The notes: generated by a model from the letters alone, not told the origin. DNA of 64,000 nt from Pseudohongiella sp. O18 (GCF_021729085.1 NZ_JAJSAR010000002.1:620001-684000); one strand, 5' to 3'. Counted from the first letter of the stretch, positions 17,934-26,509 are shown. Made by a program: numbers and translations.

Positions 17934-19115
17934 ATGACAGAGTCTTTAGCAGACACACAGCAACAGGATCCATTCCACGATATTCGTCCTTATCACGATG
18001 ACGAGATCAGGCCAGTTCTGGACCAGTTACTGTCAGACAAAGACTTCATCCGCAGTATTGCACATTTTAATTACCCCCGGGCGCATCGCATGTTGCCAGC
18101 AGTGCTGGAATTTCTGGCACGACGCAAGTTGCGTCAGCAACTGCAAAGCGTTCATAACGTGGCAACGATGCAGGATGTCATTGCGGGTTATATGGATCGC
18201 ATGATCGAGCGAACCACAACCGCGCTGACCCACAGCGGTCTCGACCAGTTATCGAAGGACAAATCCTATCTCTTTATCAGCAACCATCGCGACATCGCAA
18301 TGGACCCGGCATTTGTCAATTACATGCTGTATCACGCAGGTTTTGACACACTATACATTGCGATTGGCGACAACCTGCTCAAGCGACCATTTGTTACAGA
18401 TCTGATGCGGCTGAACAAAAGCTTTATTGTTAAACGCTCCCTGAAAGGACGCGAACTGCTGAAATCGAGCAAGCAGTTATCGGCCTATATTCATCATTGC
18501 GTGGAAATCAATCGCAATGTCTGGATTGCCCAGCGTGAAGGCCGCGCCAAAGATGGCATTGACAGGACCGAAACGGCGCTGCTGAAAATGCTCGCCATGC
18601 ATAAACGCAACGCGGGTCTGGCGCAGTCACTTAATGAACTGCACATTGTTCCGGTTTCCATCTCTTACCAGTTTGATCCCTGTGACGCGATGAAAGCCGA
18701 TGAGCTTTATCAGAAACAGACGACCGGCACGTATATCAAAACCGAAAAGAGTGATATCGACAGTATCGTAACGGGTATGGTTGGCTTTAAGGGTGATGTG
18801 CATGTTGCGTTCGGATCAGAGTTGAAGCTTGAAACCGATGATGATGAACAGGTCGCGGCAATGATTGATCAGCAGGTCGTGGATAACTACCGTTTGCAAC
18901 AAACCAATCTGATGGCCTACCGGCAGTTGCGCGATCAAGGCGATAAAGAGCTTCCTGCCCTGACTGACGAAGGTGAGCAGCAGCTTGCCAGCATGCCACA
19001 GGATACAGAAGTGGCCGAACGATTTCAGCAGCGCTTAGCTGCCATGCCGAAAGAAATCCAGCCGCTGGCCTTGCGCATGTATGCCAACCCGGTGGTCAGC
19101 CGTTACCGGCGTTAA
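17934..19115 (+). CDS. Glycerol-3-phosphate/lysophosphatidate acyltransferase-family protein
   Basis: A 393-residue protein with the PlsC-type acyltransferase fold. Motif I is NHRDIAMDPAF (catalytic His and Asp, about residues 118-123), followed by FIVKRSLKGRELL, and then VWIAQREGRAKDG as the phosphate-binding region. The best fit is with the group of long 1-acyl-glycerol-3-phosphate acyltransferase-like proteins whose substrate is not established. There is no signal peptide or obvious membrane helix, so it may be peripheral. It follows sbcB by 41 bases. The C-terminal 100 residues are helical and charged. Its stop codon falls inside a perfect hairpin that faces the convergent DUF349 gene. 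Confidence 0.78.
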   Translation: MTESLADTQQQDPFHDIRPYHDDEIRPVLDQLLSDKDFIRSIAHFNYPRAHRMLPAVLEFLARRKLRQQLQSVHNVATMQDVIAGYMDRMIERTTTALTHSGLDQLSKDKSYLFISNHRDIAMDPAFVNYMLYHAGFDTLYIAIGDNLLKRPFVTDLMRLNKSFIVKRSLKGRELLKSSKQLSAYIHHCVEINRNVWIAQREGRAKDGIDRTETALLKMLAMHKRNAGLAQSLNELHIVPVSISYQFDPCDAMKADELYQKQTTGTYIKTEKSDIDSIVTGMVGFKGDVHVAFGSELKLETDDDEQVAAMIDQQVVDNYRLQQTNLMAYRQLRDQGDKELPALTDEGEQQLASMPQDTEVAERFQQRLAAMPKEIQPLALRMYANPVVSRYRR

Positions 19116-19121
19116 CGGCTG
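19097..19121. terminator. Perfect 9-bp hairpin at the convergent acyltransferase/DUF349 junction
   Basis: CAGCCGTTA (19097-19105) pairs exactly with TAACGGCTG (19113-19121) across a seven-base loop. The acyltransferase stop codon sits at the loop edge, and the DUF349 stop is three bases beyond the second arm. Neither strand has a T-tract, as in the similar hairpin at 9171-9201. Confidence 0.45.
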
Positions 19122-19123
19122 CC

Positions 19124-21043
19124 TCAGGCGCGTTGACGGACGCGCTGCAGTCGCTCTGAAAATGAAGCTCGATCCATCTCGGTAAGGGGGCCGCTGCAAA
19201 TTAGTTGCATCTCTGCCTGCTGTACATTCTCCAGACGTTCCTTCTGGGTCGCTGGCATTCTTCCCAAACCTTTCTGAAGCTGGTTCAGCTGCTGCTGCAT
19301 GCGCAGTGCTTTATCGCTGGCAGGGGAATCCACCCCGCACATGATCTCGGCATCCACGCAGAGTAATCGCATCGCGTCTGCTTGTTGCAGTGCGGCTGCC
19401 TTGATAGTCTTGCCGTCGTCCGGGGCTGCGGCGACGTGAGCAAGCAGTTGTTGAAGTCGCTGTTCGAGCAGATTGCCAAGTGCCGGGTCACCCACTGAGT
19501 CAAAGGCCTGCCATTGAGCAGTGATTTCATCGGCAGTCTCGGTGACCGCTTTTTTGCTCAGCAGCTTTGCTTCAAGTTTCTGACAGTACTCCGCCCGTGC
19601 CGTAATCAACTGCATCAGCTGCATGGTTTTTCTGTCGGGCAGCGTTTTCATTCTGGCATCAAACCGCCTGGCCAGTTTATTGAACTGATCCTGGAGGTTC
19701 TTGCGCTGCGCCTTCATGTCGGGGCTAAGTGCTGCCCTGAAAGCTTTGCTGAGGTCGTTGTACTGAGCTCTGGCGTCAGCGAACTGCTCGTCGTCCAGGG
19801 CCATCAGTGCATTCAGCTGTCCAATGATCTTGCGCGCTTCATTCTCAGCTTTATTACCCTGATTGCGCTGCTCGCGTGACACCTGGTCACGGCGTGCGAA
19901 CAAGGCATCGCAGGCACCTCTGAACTCGGTCCAGAGTTTGCGGTCATCCTGATAGGAGCCCGGGCCCAGAGCTTTCCAGTCTGCCTGCAATTTTTTTGCC
20001 TGATTGATGGCCGCCGCCAGGTCAGCCTCCTCAACCAGCGCTTTGGCCTGGTCGATCAGCGCCTGCTTCTGCGCGTTGTGTAATTGCAGAGCAGAGCGCT
20101 TCTGTTGTTTGAGGGCATTCAGGACGTTATTGAATCGTTGCTGCAGGCTTTTGATCTTGTTCTGGGCAACAGGCGCAAACTTTTTCCAGTCGGTGCGTGC
20201 CTGCTGTTCCAGTTTGACCGCTTCCTGAAGATCAATTGCCTGTTCAGGCTTGTCAGCGAGGGTGGCGACGTATGCCTCAAGCTGTTCGCAGATATTGGTG
20301 CGGGCTATCAGGTTGGCTGCCTGCTTCTCTTTACGTTCTTTGAAATAGACTTTACAGGGCTCAAATGCAGTTTTGCCCAGCTCACTGAATTGCAGCCAAA
20401 GCTCATCGTTGTCATCTGAATGGCCCAGCAGTTTCCATTCGTCCTGTAGTTCACGGATCAGTTTGGCCTTGGCAGCGGGGGCTGATTCGTCAGTTGTCAG
20501 CGCTCGCATTTTTTCGATCAGTTCGCGTTTCTTTTCTGATGCCGCGAACTTCTTCCAGTCCAGTAATTTGGTCAGCTCGGCTTTCAGCGGGGCGAGCAGT
20601 TCCTGCAGGCGCAGCTGTTCAGCTTCTGTAAGCTTCTTTAATGTATTCTGATTGCGATCCCAAAGACTCTGTGCTTCACGCAAACGTCCATCAGTCAGCA
20701 ACTGTTGCAGTGTTGCCTGGGACTTTTCGACCTCCGACACCATGGATGCCTGCCAGTCGTGGTGCTGGGCAATTCGCTCGGCAACTGTACTGGCCAGTGC
20801 CTGCAGGGCGGGGTCGTCTGCACGAGACTCTTCGCTCATCAGGGCTGCAAGGCGGGTCTGCAACACTAGCAATGTCGGCAGGTCTTTATATGATGTATTG
20901 GGAATCGCGTTTTGCAGCTTTTCCTGTTCGGACACAGATGGCCGCGCCGGACGACTTTCGGTGGCGTCTGCGGTGGGCGTATCAGGCTGGCTGGTTGCCT
21001 CCTGCTGGGTTACTGCGTCATCATGTGGTGTCGAAGAAGTCAT
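19124..21043 (-). CDS. DUF349 domain-containing protein
   Basis: A 639-residue, almost entirely helical, charged cytoplasmic protein made of repeated DUF349 units. Recurrent Leu/Trp-rich elements have the pattern LWxxFxxACDALFARRDQ: YQDDRKLWTEFRGACDAL, NDELWLQFSELGKTAFEPC and a weaker DWKKFAPVAQNKIK copy. The first 60 residues are low-complexity and rich in Thr, Gln and Pro. The function is not established; long helical repeats suggest a scaffold or RNA/DNA-associated role, but this is a guess. The ATG at 21041-21043 has GGGAGAG about nine bases upstream and is preferred over a longer frame. The gene is divergent from dinG with promoters that overlap. Confidence 0.85.
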   Translation of the reverse strand: MTSSTPHDDAVTQQEATSQPDTPTADATESRPARPSVSEQEKLQNAIPNTSYKDLPTLLVLQTRLAALMSEESRADDPALQALASTVAERIAQHHDWQASMVSEVEKSQATLQQLLTDGRLREAQSLWDRNQNTLKKLTEAEQLRLQELLAPLKAELTKLLDWKKFAASEKKRELIEKMRALTTDESAPAAKAKLIRELQDEWKLLGHSDDNDELWLQFSELGKTAFEPCKVYFKERKEKQAANLIARTNICEQLEAYVATLADKPEQAIDLQEAVKLEQQARTDWKKFAPVAQNKIKSLQQRFNNVLNALKQQKRSALQLHNAQKQALIDQAKALVEEADLAAAINQAKKLQADWKALGPGSYQDDRKLWTEFRGACDALFARRDQVSREQRNQGNKAENEARKIIGQLNALMALDDEQFADARAQYNDLSKAFRAALSPDMKAQRKNLQDQFNKLARRFDARMKTLPDRKTMQLMQLITARAEYCQKLEAKLLSKKAVTETADEITAQWQAFDSVGDPALGNLLEQRLQQLLAHVAAAPDDGKTIKAAALQQADAMRLLCVDAEIMCGVDSPASDKALRMQQQLNQLQKGLGRMPATQKERLENVQQAEMQLICSGPLTEMDRASFSERLQRVRQRA

Positions 21044-21071
21044 AAAGGCTGCTCTCCCTGATCGGCCCCGT

Positions 21072-21080
21072 ATCATACCA
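21072..21080 (-). promoter_or_regulatory. Extended -10 promoter candidate for the DUF349 gene
   Basis: On the minus strand the sequence reads TGG-TATGAT, an extended -10 element with the hexamer at 21072-21077. Its -35 position (about 21095-21100) coincides with the -10 of the dinG promoter. The transcript start would be near 21065, giving a leader of about 20 bases. Confidence 0.45.
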
Positions 21081-21086
21081 GACAGG

Positions 21087-21095
21087 TGCTATAAT
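21087..21095 (+). promoter_or_regulatory. Extended -10 promoter candidate for dinG
   Basis: TGC-TATAAT is a perfect -10 hexamer (21090-21095) with the TGn extension. The -35 region is poor and coincides with the -10 of the leftward DUF349 promoter, so the two promoters overlap. No CTG-N10-CAG LexA operator is present between the two genes, unlike the SOS-controlled E. coli dinG. Confidence 0.55.
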
Positions 21096-21125
21096 CACAG
21101 CACAGTCTTATCAAGTTGCCAGTTA

Positions 21126-23270
21126 ATGCTCCCCACCGAAGTCAAGGATGAAATCCAGCGCGCCTATAAACAGATTGTCTCAGCCAAGTCGCTGCGACCG
21201 CGCTATGGCCAACGGCTGATGATCGCCGAGATTGCCCGCGCACTGAGCGAAGTGGAAGTGGACGATGAACCGGATGAAGACGGTAAAGTGCATACGCCGC
21301 CCATTTGTGTGGTCGAAGCCGGGACCGGCACCGGCAAAACCCTGGCCTATGTCCTTGCCGCATTGCCACTGGCCAGACATTTAAATAAAAAGGTGGTCCT
21401 GGCTACCGCAACCGTTGCGCTGCAGGAGCAGGTGACGCAGCGCGATCTCCCCGACATTCTCAAACACAGTGGCTTAAGCTTCAGTTTTACGCTGGCAAAG
21501 GGCCGGGGGCGCTATGTCTGCCTGTCGCGTCTTGACCAGGTTCTCAAGGGTAACGCCAGTGAGAACGCGCTGTTCGAACTTTTTGGTGAGGTGGTGGGTG
21601 ATATGGGCGCCGACGGGCGCGATAACCAGGCTCTGTACCAGCGTATGCTGGACAAAATTGCTGACGGTAGCTGGCAGGGCGACCGGGACGACTGGGAAGG
21701 CGTGTTGCGGGAAGACGAGTGGCGACCGGTGACGGTCGAGGCAGGGCAATGTGCTGGCCAGAAGTGCAGCAACTATAGTCGTTGCTGTTTCTATCAGGCA
21801 CGCGATCAGGTGCAAAGCGCAGACTGTGTGGTTGCCAACCACGATCTGGTGCTGGTCGATCTGGCCTTTGGCGGGGGCGCTATTCTGCCAGCGCCGGAAG
21901 ACACCATCTATATATTTGATGAAGCGCACCATTTACCGGTCAAGGCTAACCAGCATTTTGCGGCCAGCACCAGGCTGAACGGTTCGCTGCAATGGCTGGA
22001 GACAGTCAGTAAAACATTGAGCAAGCTGGTGGCCGACACTCGCCTTCCCGACAATGATACCCTGCGCCGCGAATCACGTGAACTTGATCCGGTTGTCCAG
22101 CAGTTGCGGCAATTGCTGGTGGATGCGCGCTTGATGCTGGAGCCGCTTTGCCCGGAAGAAGGCGAGGGCACCTTCAGTTTTGAACTGGGGCGAGTGCCGG
22201 ATGAGGTGCGCGAGCAGGCTGTGCAGATGGCGGCCGGGCATTTTCGCCTGACACGAGGTCTGAAGGAGATAGTGACTCACCTGCGCCGTTTGATTGAGGA
22301 TGCCCAGACGCTTCCAGAGCGTCAGCAGGCAGAACAATGGTTTCCGGTTCTCGGTGGTATGGCCAGCCGCGCCGAGGCCGCAGAAAAACTCTGGCAGACC
22401 TTTGCGGCCCAGGATCGGCAGGAAAGTGCGCCAGCCGCGCGTTGGATGGCCTGGCTGGACGCCGGCGAAAATAAAGACCTGTCGCTTAACAGCAGTCCTG
22501 TGCTGGCTGACCGCACCTTGACGGAACATTTGTGGTCGCGCTGTGCCGGTGCCGTGCTGACTTCGGCAACACTGTCGGCATTGGGCAATTTTGACGTGCT
22601 GACGATGCGCAGCGGTTTGCCGGCCCATACGGTCTATCACCATATCGACAGTCCCTTCGACTACGCAGCTGCGGCACGGCTGACCATCCCTAAAATGAAC
22701 TGTGATCCGGGCAATGCGGCGGCTCACACCGACGCCATCATTAGCTGGCTGCCTAAGCTGATAGATCCTGCCGAGGCAACGCTGGTGCTTTTCAGTTCAC
22801 GCAGGCAGTTGCAGGATGTGTTGGATGGCTTGAAAGCGCCCTGGCGTGAACACGTGCTTAATCAGGATGATTATCAAAAAGCCCAACTGTTGACTTACCA
22901 TCGTCAGCGAATCGACAAGGGGCAGCCCAGTATCATTTTTGGACTGGCCAGCTTTGCTGAGGGGGTAGATTTGCCCGGCGATTACTGTCGCCATGTTGTC
23001 ATCGCCAAAATACCGTTTGCGGTCCCTAACGATCCAATTGAGGCGACGCTGTCGCAATGGCTGCAACAGCAGGGTAAAAATCCATTCATGACCCTGTCGG
23101 TGCCGGAAGCAGCGTTTCGACTGGTTCAGGCAACCGGTCGACTGTTGCGCAGCGAAACTGACAGTGGACGTATCACCATCCTGGATGAGCGACTGGTGAA
23201 CAAGTTCTATGGCAAGGCCATTCTGGATTCATTACCGCCTTATCGACGCGAGATCTTTCCACGCGTGTAG
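21126..23270 (+). CDS. dinG: ATP-dependent DNA helicase DinG
   Basis: A 714-residue XPD-like superfamily 2 helicase (E. coli 716) that unwinds DNA 5' to 3' and resolves D-loops and R-loops. Walker A is AGTGTGKT (about 65-72). Four cysteines for the iron-sulfur cluster lie in the segment CAGQKCSNYSRCC and the following region near 200-225. The DEAH box is FDEAHHLP and late motifs include FASFAEGVDLPG and QATGRLLRSETDSG. The frame is open for 158 codons upstream, but that part overlaps the DUF349 gene antisense and has no helicase similarity. The ATG at 21126 matches the family start. The 3' end overlaps the convergent small membrane protein gene by 31 bases. Confidence 0.94.
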   Translation: MLPTEVKDEIQRAYKQIVSAKSLRPRYGQRLMIAEIARALSEVEVDDEPDEDGKVHTPPICVVEAGTGTGKTLAYVLAALPLARHLNKKVVLATATVALQEQVTQRDLPDILKHSGLSFSFTLAKGRGRYVCLSRLDQVLKGNASENALFELFGEVVGDMGADGRDNQALYQRMLDKIADGSWQGDRDDWEGVLREDEWRPVTVEAGQCAGQKCSNYSRCCFYQARDQVQSADCVVANHDLVLVDLAFGGGAILPAPEDTIYIFDEAHHLPVKANQHFAASTRLNGSLQWLETVSKTLSKLVADTRLPDNDTLRRESRELDPVVQQLRQLLVDARLMLEPLCPEEGEGTFSFELGRVPDEVREQAVQMAAGHFRLTRGLKEIVTHLRRLIEDAQTLPERQQAEQWFPVLGGMASRAEAAEKLWQTFAAQDRQESAPAARWMAWLDAGENKDLSLNSSPVLADRTLTEHLWSRCAGAVLTSATLSALGNFDVLTMRSGLPAHTVYHHIDSPFDYAAAARLTIPKMNCDPGNAAAHTDAIISWLPKLIDPAEATLVLFSSRRQLQDVLDGLKAPWREHVLNQDDYQKAQLLTYHRQRIDKGQPSIIFGLASFAEGVDLPGDYCRHVVIAKIPFAVPNDPIEATLSQWLQQQGKNPFMTLSVPEAAFRLVQATGRLLRSETDSGRITILDERLVNKFYGKAILDSLPPYRREIFPRV

Positions 23271-23470
23271 GCAATACCATTGCGCTTGTCGACTTGATAA
23301 CCAATGGCAGCGCCCACCGCCAGACCGGCAAGCGTCATCCACAAAACGCTACTGGCGAGAGCGCCCAGACCGAAGCCCAGGAAAAGCCCGGCTGTCAGGC
23401 TCATTGGCATTAGTGCAGTGCTGGCTTTTACAGCTCGGGCTTTGCTTTTTCTACGGGGTGGTTTGGCCAT
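23240..23470 (-). CDS. Small two-helix membrane protein, function unknown
   Basis: A 76-residue protein: a basic N-terminus (MAKPPRRKSKARAVKAS), a hydrophobic glycine-rich hairpin (about 23-62, with GLFLGFGLGALASSVLW and LAGLAVGAAIGY), and a basic tail. The two segments are compatible with an inner-membrane glycine-zipper-like hairpin. I do not recognise a family. The ATG at 23468-23470 has GGAGG 12 bases upstream. It overlaps the end of the cyclophilin gene by 20 bases on the same strand and the end of dinG by 31 bases on the other, which supports tight packing and probable cotranscription with the cyclophilin. Confidence 0.6.
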   Translation of the reverse strand: MAKPPRRKSKARAVKASTALMPMSLTAGLFLGFGLGALASSVLWMTLAGLAVGAAIGYQVDKRNGIAYTRGKISRR

Positions 23471-24320
23471 TATTGATTGTGTCCTCCGCGGGAGTAACGC
23501 TAACGGGTCTGACCTGATACACACGTACACTGGCATTCGGATAACGACCAATCTGCTCGACAACGTCCATGCCTGAGGCTACTCGACCCACCACCGTATG
23601 GGTGCCTGTTAGCCAGGGCGCATCTCTTAGCAGGATGACCAGTTCGCCATCATTGGTATTGGGACCATAGTTCGCCATCACGACGCTGCCTGCCAGCGGT
23701 CGGCGGGATGCCAGCGTGCCATCATAGCGATAGCCCATTTGCTCATAAGCCTGCAACAGATTCATGTTGCGCAACTGCCCAAGCACTTCATCCTGGCGTT
23801 GTATCAGCTGCGACTCATTTCTGATATTCAGTCGACGATACAGTGGCATCAACAGCTTGCCCTGAAAATCCATCTGGTCCCGGATATTCAGCCAGGCATG
23901 GGGCCTGCCGCCCGGGTCAAGCACCTGTTGCTGTTCCAGGCCCAGACCACGGGCGTTAATTTCATCAGGTACCGTGGTTGCTGGACGCTCGCGTCCCGCC
24001 CGCTCTGGTGCACCGAGCTGAATCAGTGTGTTGTTGACTGAGCGATGGAAGGTCAGATTGTCATAGTAGGCGCGCTCTGGCGCAGCTAGCTGCCGGACCC
24101 GCTCGACGTTCTGTGGTGCAGCATCGGGAAACAATTCGAGCTGAATATCGCCCAGCGAGCTATTTATTTCCAGCACTGGATTGCGGAGATTGTTCAGCGT
24201 CGGCTCGTTGAACGATTGAGCTTGCACCATCGAACTGAAGCCGGCAACGATTAAGCAAAGCACCGTCAGCGCACAGAGACGACGTAGATTAATCTGGTTG
24301 GTCTGTAAGATCGCAGTCAT
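23451..24320 (-). CDS. Periplasmic cyclophilin-type peptidyl-prolyl isomerase with insertion
   Basis: A 289-residue protein with a Sec signal peptide (hydrophobic core about 17-30, cleavage after VQAQ near 35). The cyclophilin fold starts at PVLEINSSLGDIQLELFPDAAP, continues with YYDNLTFHRSVNNTLIQLG, and ends with TGTHTVVGRVASGMDVVEQI. Between the DEIN strand and the GSVVMANYGPNTN strand lies an extra helical block of about 75 residues (roughly 120-195), absent from standard 165-residue cyclophilins. The usual FMIQGG appears altered to LIQLGA, so isomerase activity may be reduced. It probably assists folding of exported proteins. The next upstream gene on the strand, MocA-like, ends 10 bases before its start. 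Confidence 0.82.
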   Translation of the reverse strand: MTAILQTNQINLRRLCALTVLCLIVAGFSSMVQAQSFNEPTLNNLRNPVLEINSSLGDIQLELFPDAAPQNVERVRQLAAPERAYYDNLTFHRSVNNTLIQLGAPERAGRERPATTVPDEINARGLGLEQQQVLDPGGRPHAWLNIRDQMDFQGKLLMPLYRRLNIRNESQLIQRQDEVLGQLRNMNLLQAYEQMGYRYDGTLASRRPLAGSVVMANYGPNTNDGELVILLRDAPWLTGTHTVVGRVASGMDVVEQIGRYPNASVRVYQVRPVSVTPAEDTINNGQTTP

Positions 24321-24329
24321 GGCGCCATT

Positions 24330-24974
24330 CTAGGCCAGATCGTCCGGCTGGTCGATATCCTGAAGAATGCCAGGATCGTTAACGGGCAGGGGACGTATTG
24401 CGTCGGGTCGGGAGCTAAGCAGGTTTCGCGCGCCGGTGTCACCGTGGCAGTTCTGCAGTTCCTCAAAAAACGTTTGTCCAAAACCGATAGGATGGCCGCG
24501 GCGTCCCTGAAAACTGGGGATTACAATATTGTCCGGGGCGCAGTGTCGCAGTATCTGACGGTAGGTTTCGGTAGCGATGTAGGGCATGTCAGCAAGGCAG
24601 ATCAGGCAACTGGGCCAGTGGGCCGGAATATGCGATGCCCCGGTCGCCAGCGTTCTGCCCATGCCTTCCTCGGCCTGGGAGCACATGACCAGTTTCACCC
24701 GGCGCGGGTCAGCGGATTGCACGTCTTCATAGACGCCCTGTTGTGCCAATTCAGCTCTGCCAACCACAATCACTTCCGGAGCTGCTGCCAACAAATTGTG
24801 AAGTGTTCTTGCGAACAGGGTATCTTCGTCAGGCAGCCTGGCTGCCAACTTGACACTACCGAATCGTCGGCTAAAGCCTGCTGCCAGCAGAACGGCGCCG
24901 CCTGCGCTGGAGAGCCCGGTGAGCTGGGAGGAGGTAGCGGACATGTCGCCGTCAGACAGGTGTGTGCCAGACAT
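24330..24974 (-). CDS. MocA/MobA-like nucleotidyltransferase
   Basis: A 214-residue protein of the MobA-like NTP transferase family. The nucleotide-binding start is GAVLLAAGFSRRFGSVKL, with the LxxGxxxRxG pattern, and CLADMPYI supplies the metal-binding Asp. RRGHPIGFG and GDTGARNLL are typical of MocA/PucB-type proteins, which add CMP to molybdopterin for the xanthine oxidase family. This suits the XdhC protein at 8223-9197, although both are distant from each other and no target enzyme is present. The ATG at 24972-24974 is chosen; a second ATG ten codons in is possible. No clear ribosome site is seen for either. Confidence 0.8.
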   Translation of the reverse strand: MSGTHLSDGDMSATSSQLTGLSSAGGAVLLAAGFSRRFGSVKLAARLPDEDTLFARTLHNLLAAAPEVIVVGRAELAQQGVYEDVQSADPRRVKLVMCSQAEEGMGRTLATGASHIPAHWPSCLICLADMPYIATETYRQILRHCAPDNIVIPSFQGRRGHPIGFGQTFFEELQNCHGDTGARNLLSSRPDAIRPLPVNDPGILQDIDQPDDLA

Positions 24975-25018
24975 AGATATAGACTCATTTGGACAGGGTT
25001 GTTCAAGACACAGCGGTA

Positions 25019-25058
25019 TCCGGCCTGGATGGTATGGCGAAAGACCACCCAGGCCGGA
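25019..25058. terminator. Long hairpin downstream of nrdB
   Basis: TCCGGCCTGG (25019-25028) pairs with CCAGGCCGGA (25049-25058). After a single mismatch the stem continues with TGGT (25030-25033) and ACCA (25044-25047) around a ten-base loop, giving 14 pairs. It lies 23 bases beyond the nrdB stop. It lacks a T-tract on either strand but is the strongest structure at this operon end. It probably terminates or protects the nrdAB mRNA and separates it from the MocA-like gene. Confidence 0.5.
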
Positions 25059-25081
25059 CCCGATGTGTTAACTCTGCCCGA

Positions 25082-26509
25082 TCAATCCCAGCTCAGTGCA
25101 CCACCAGTCTGGTATTCGATGACACGTGTTTCGAAGAAGTTCTTCTCTTTGCGCAGATCCATGATTTCCGACATCCATGGGAAGGGGTTCTTCACACCCT
25201 TGAACTGCTCGGGCAGTCCAATCTGGACCAGACGACGATTGGCAATGAACTGCAGATACTCTTCCATCATGACAGCGTTCATACCCAATACACCGCGTGG
25301 CATGGTGTCGCGCGCGTATTCAATTTCCAGCTGGGTAGCCTGCAGTATCATGCGAGTTGCATCACGCTTCATGGCATCGTCCCACAGTTGCGGGTTTTCG
25401 ATCTTGATCTGGTTGATCATGTCGATGCCGAAGTTCAGGTGCATGGACTCGTCACGCAGAATGTACTGGAACTGCTCGGAAGTACCCGTCATCTTGTTGC
25501 GGCGACCCATGGACAGAATCTGGGTAAACCCGCAATAAAAGAAAATACCTTCCAGGCAGCAATAGAAGGCAATCAGGTTCTTCAAAAGTGCCTTGTCGGT
25601 TTCTGGTGTGCCCGTCGTAAAGTTGGGATCACTCAGTTCCTGAGTGTACTTCAGACCCCAGGAAGCCTTTTTTGCGACCGAAGGGATCTCGTGGTACATG
25701 TTGAAGATTTCACCTTCGTCCATACCCAGTGACTCGATGCAGTACTGGTAGGCATGGGTGTGGATGGCTTCCTCAAATGCCTGACGCAGAATGTACTGAC
25801 GGCATTCCGGATTGGTGATCAGGCGATAGATGGCCAGCACCAGGTTATTGGCAACCAGCGAATCGGCGGTGGAGAAGAAACCCAGGTTACGCTTGACGAT
25901 CAGTCTTTCGTCCGGCGTCAGCCCATTGGCGCTTTTCCAGAGCGCGATATCCGCGTTCATGTTGATTTCCTGCGGCATCCAGTGGTTGGCGCAGCCATCA
26001 AGGTATTTTTGCCAGGCCCAGTCATACTTGAACGGCACCAGCTGGTTCAGGTCAGCGCGACAGTTGATCATGCGCTTGTCGTCAACGGATACGCGTTCCG
26101 TCCACTCTTCGAGCTCCTGCTGACCGGCGCTGATGTCCAGCTTCTCCAGCTCGGCGTGAGCCTGCGCCAGAACGCGCTGGTTATTGGCTTCAGCCTTGGC
26201 ATCTGAAGATGCGTTGGCAGGCAGTTCCGTCTGGGCTGGCTCTGGCGCAAGTGCCTCGTCCATGGCCTGCATGGTTCGAGCGGCTGCCAGCGCTTCATTG
26301 TAGCTGGACGCTGTCTGTTCGGAGACACGTGGTGCCACCGATGAGGCGACACTGTTGTGGCTGGCCTGCGCCGCAGCAGTTGCTGCCGCCTGACCGGCAG
26401 CAGCATTTGCCGACTGTGAGGTGGCGCGAGCGGGTTGGGCTGGTTTTGCCGCCGCCTTGCCGTCGTCCACTGAAGTCGGATCGTCGTAGAACTCATCCCA
26501 AGAAATCAT
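25082..26509 (-). CDS. nrdB: Class Ia ribonucleotide reductase beta subunit
   Basis: A 475-residue R2 subunit that holds the diiron-tyrosyl radical used by NrdA to make deoxynucleotides. The family part starts near residue 100. The iron ligands are recognisable in [12 protein letters not shown] (Asp) and [15 protein letters not shown] (Glu, His, and the radical Tyr at the canonical spacing). It ends with the C-terminal tail TGGALSWD, which docks to the large subunit. After [10 protein letters not shown] comes an Ala/Gln/Ser-rich region of about 80 residues (15-95) that is longer than in typical gammaproteobacterial NrdB. The ATG at 26507-26509 has AGGGGG eight bases upstream and is preferred over a longer frame. 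It follows nrdA by 28 bases. Confidence 0.95.
   Translation of the reverse strand: MISWDEFYDDPTSVDDGKAAAKPAQPARATSQSANAAAGQAAATAAAQASHNSVASSVAPRVSEQTASSYNEALAAARTMQAMDEALAPEPAQTELPANASSDAKAEANNQRVLAQAHAELEKLDISAGQQELEEWTERVSVDDKRMINCRADLNQLVPFKYDWAWQKYLDGCANHWMPQEINMNADIALWKSANGLTPDERLIVKRNLGFFSTADSLVANNLVLAIYRLITNPECRQYILRQAFEEAIHTHAYQYCIESLGMDEGEIFNMYHEIPSVAKKASWGLKYTQELSDPNFTTGTPETDKALLKNLIAFYCCLEGIFFYCGFTQILSMGRRNKMTGTSEQFQYILRDESMHLNFGIDMINQIKIENPQLWDDAMKRDATRMILQATQLEIEYARDTMPRGVLGMNAVMMEEYLQFIANRRLVQIGLPEQFKGVKNPFPWMSEIMDLRKEKNFFETRVIEYQTGGALSWD

Noticed and set aside
21044-21125. LexA (SOS) operator for dinG
   Set aside because: No CTG-N10-CAG sequence occurs in the interval. The TGCT...AGCA symmetry around the -10 element does not match the LexA consensus.
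20652-21125. Long N-terminal extension of the DinG frame
   Set aside because: The extension is the antisense of the DUF349 gene, is cysteine- and serine-rich with no helicase similarity, and the family start agrees with ATG 21126.
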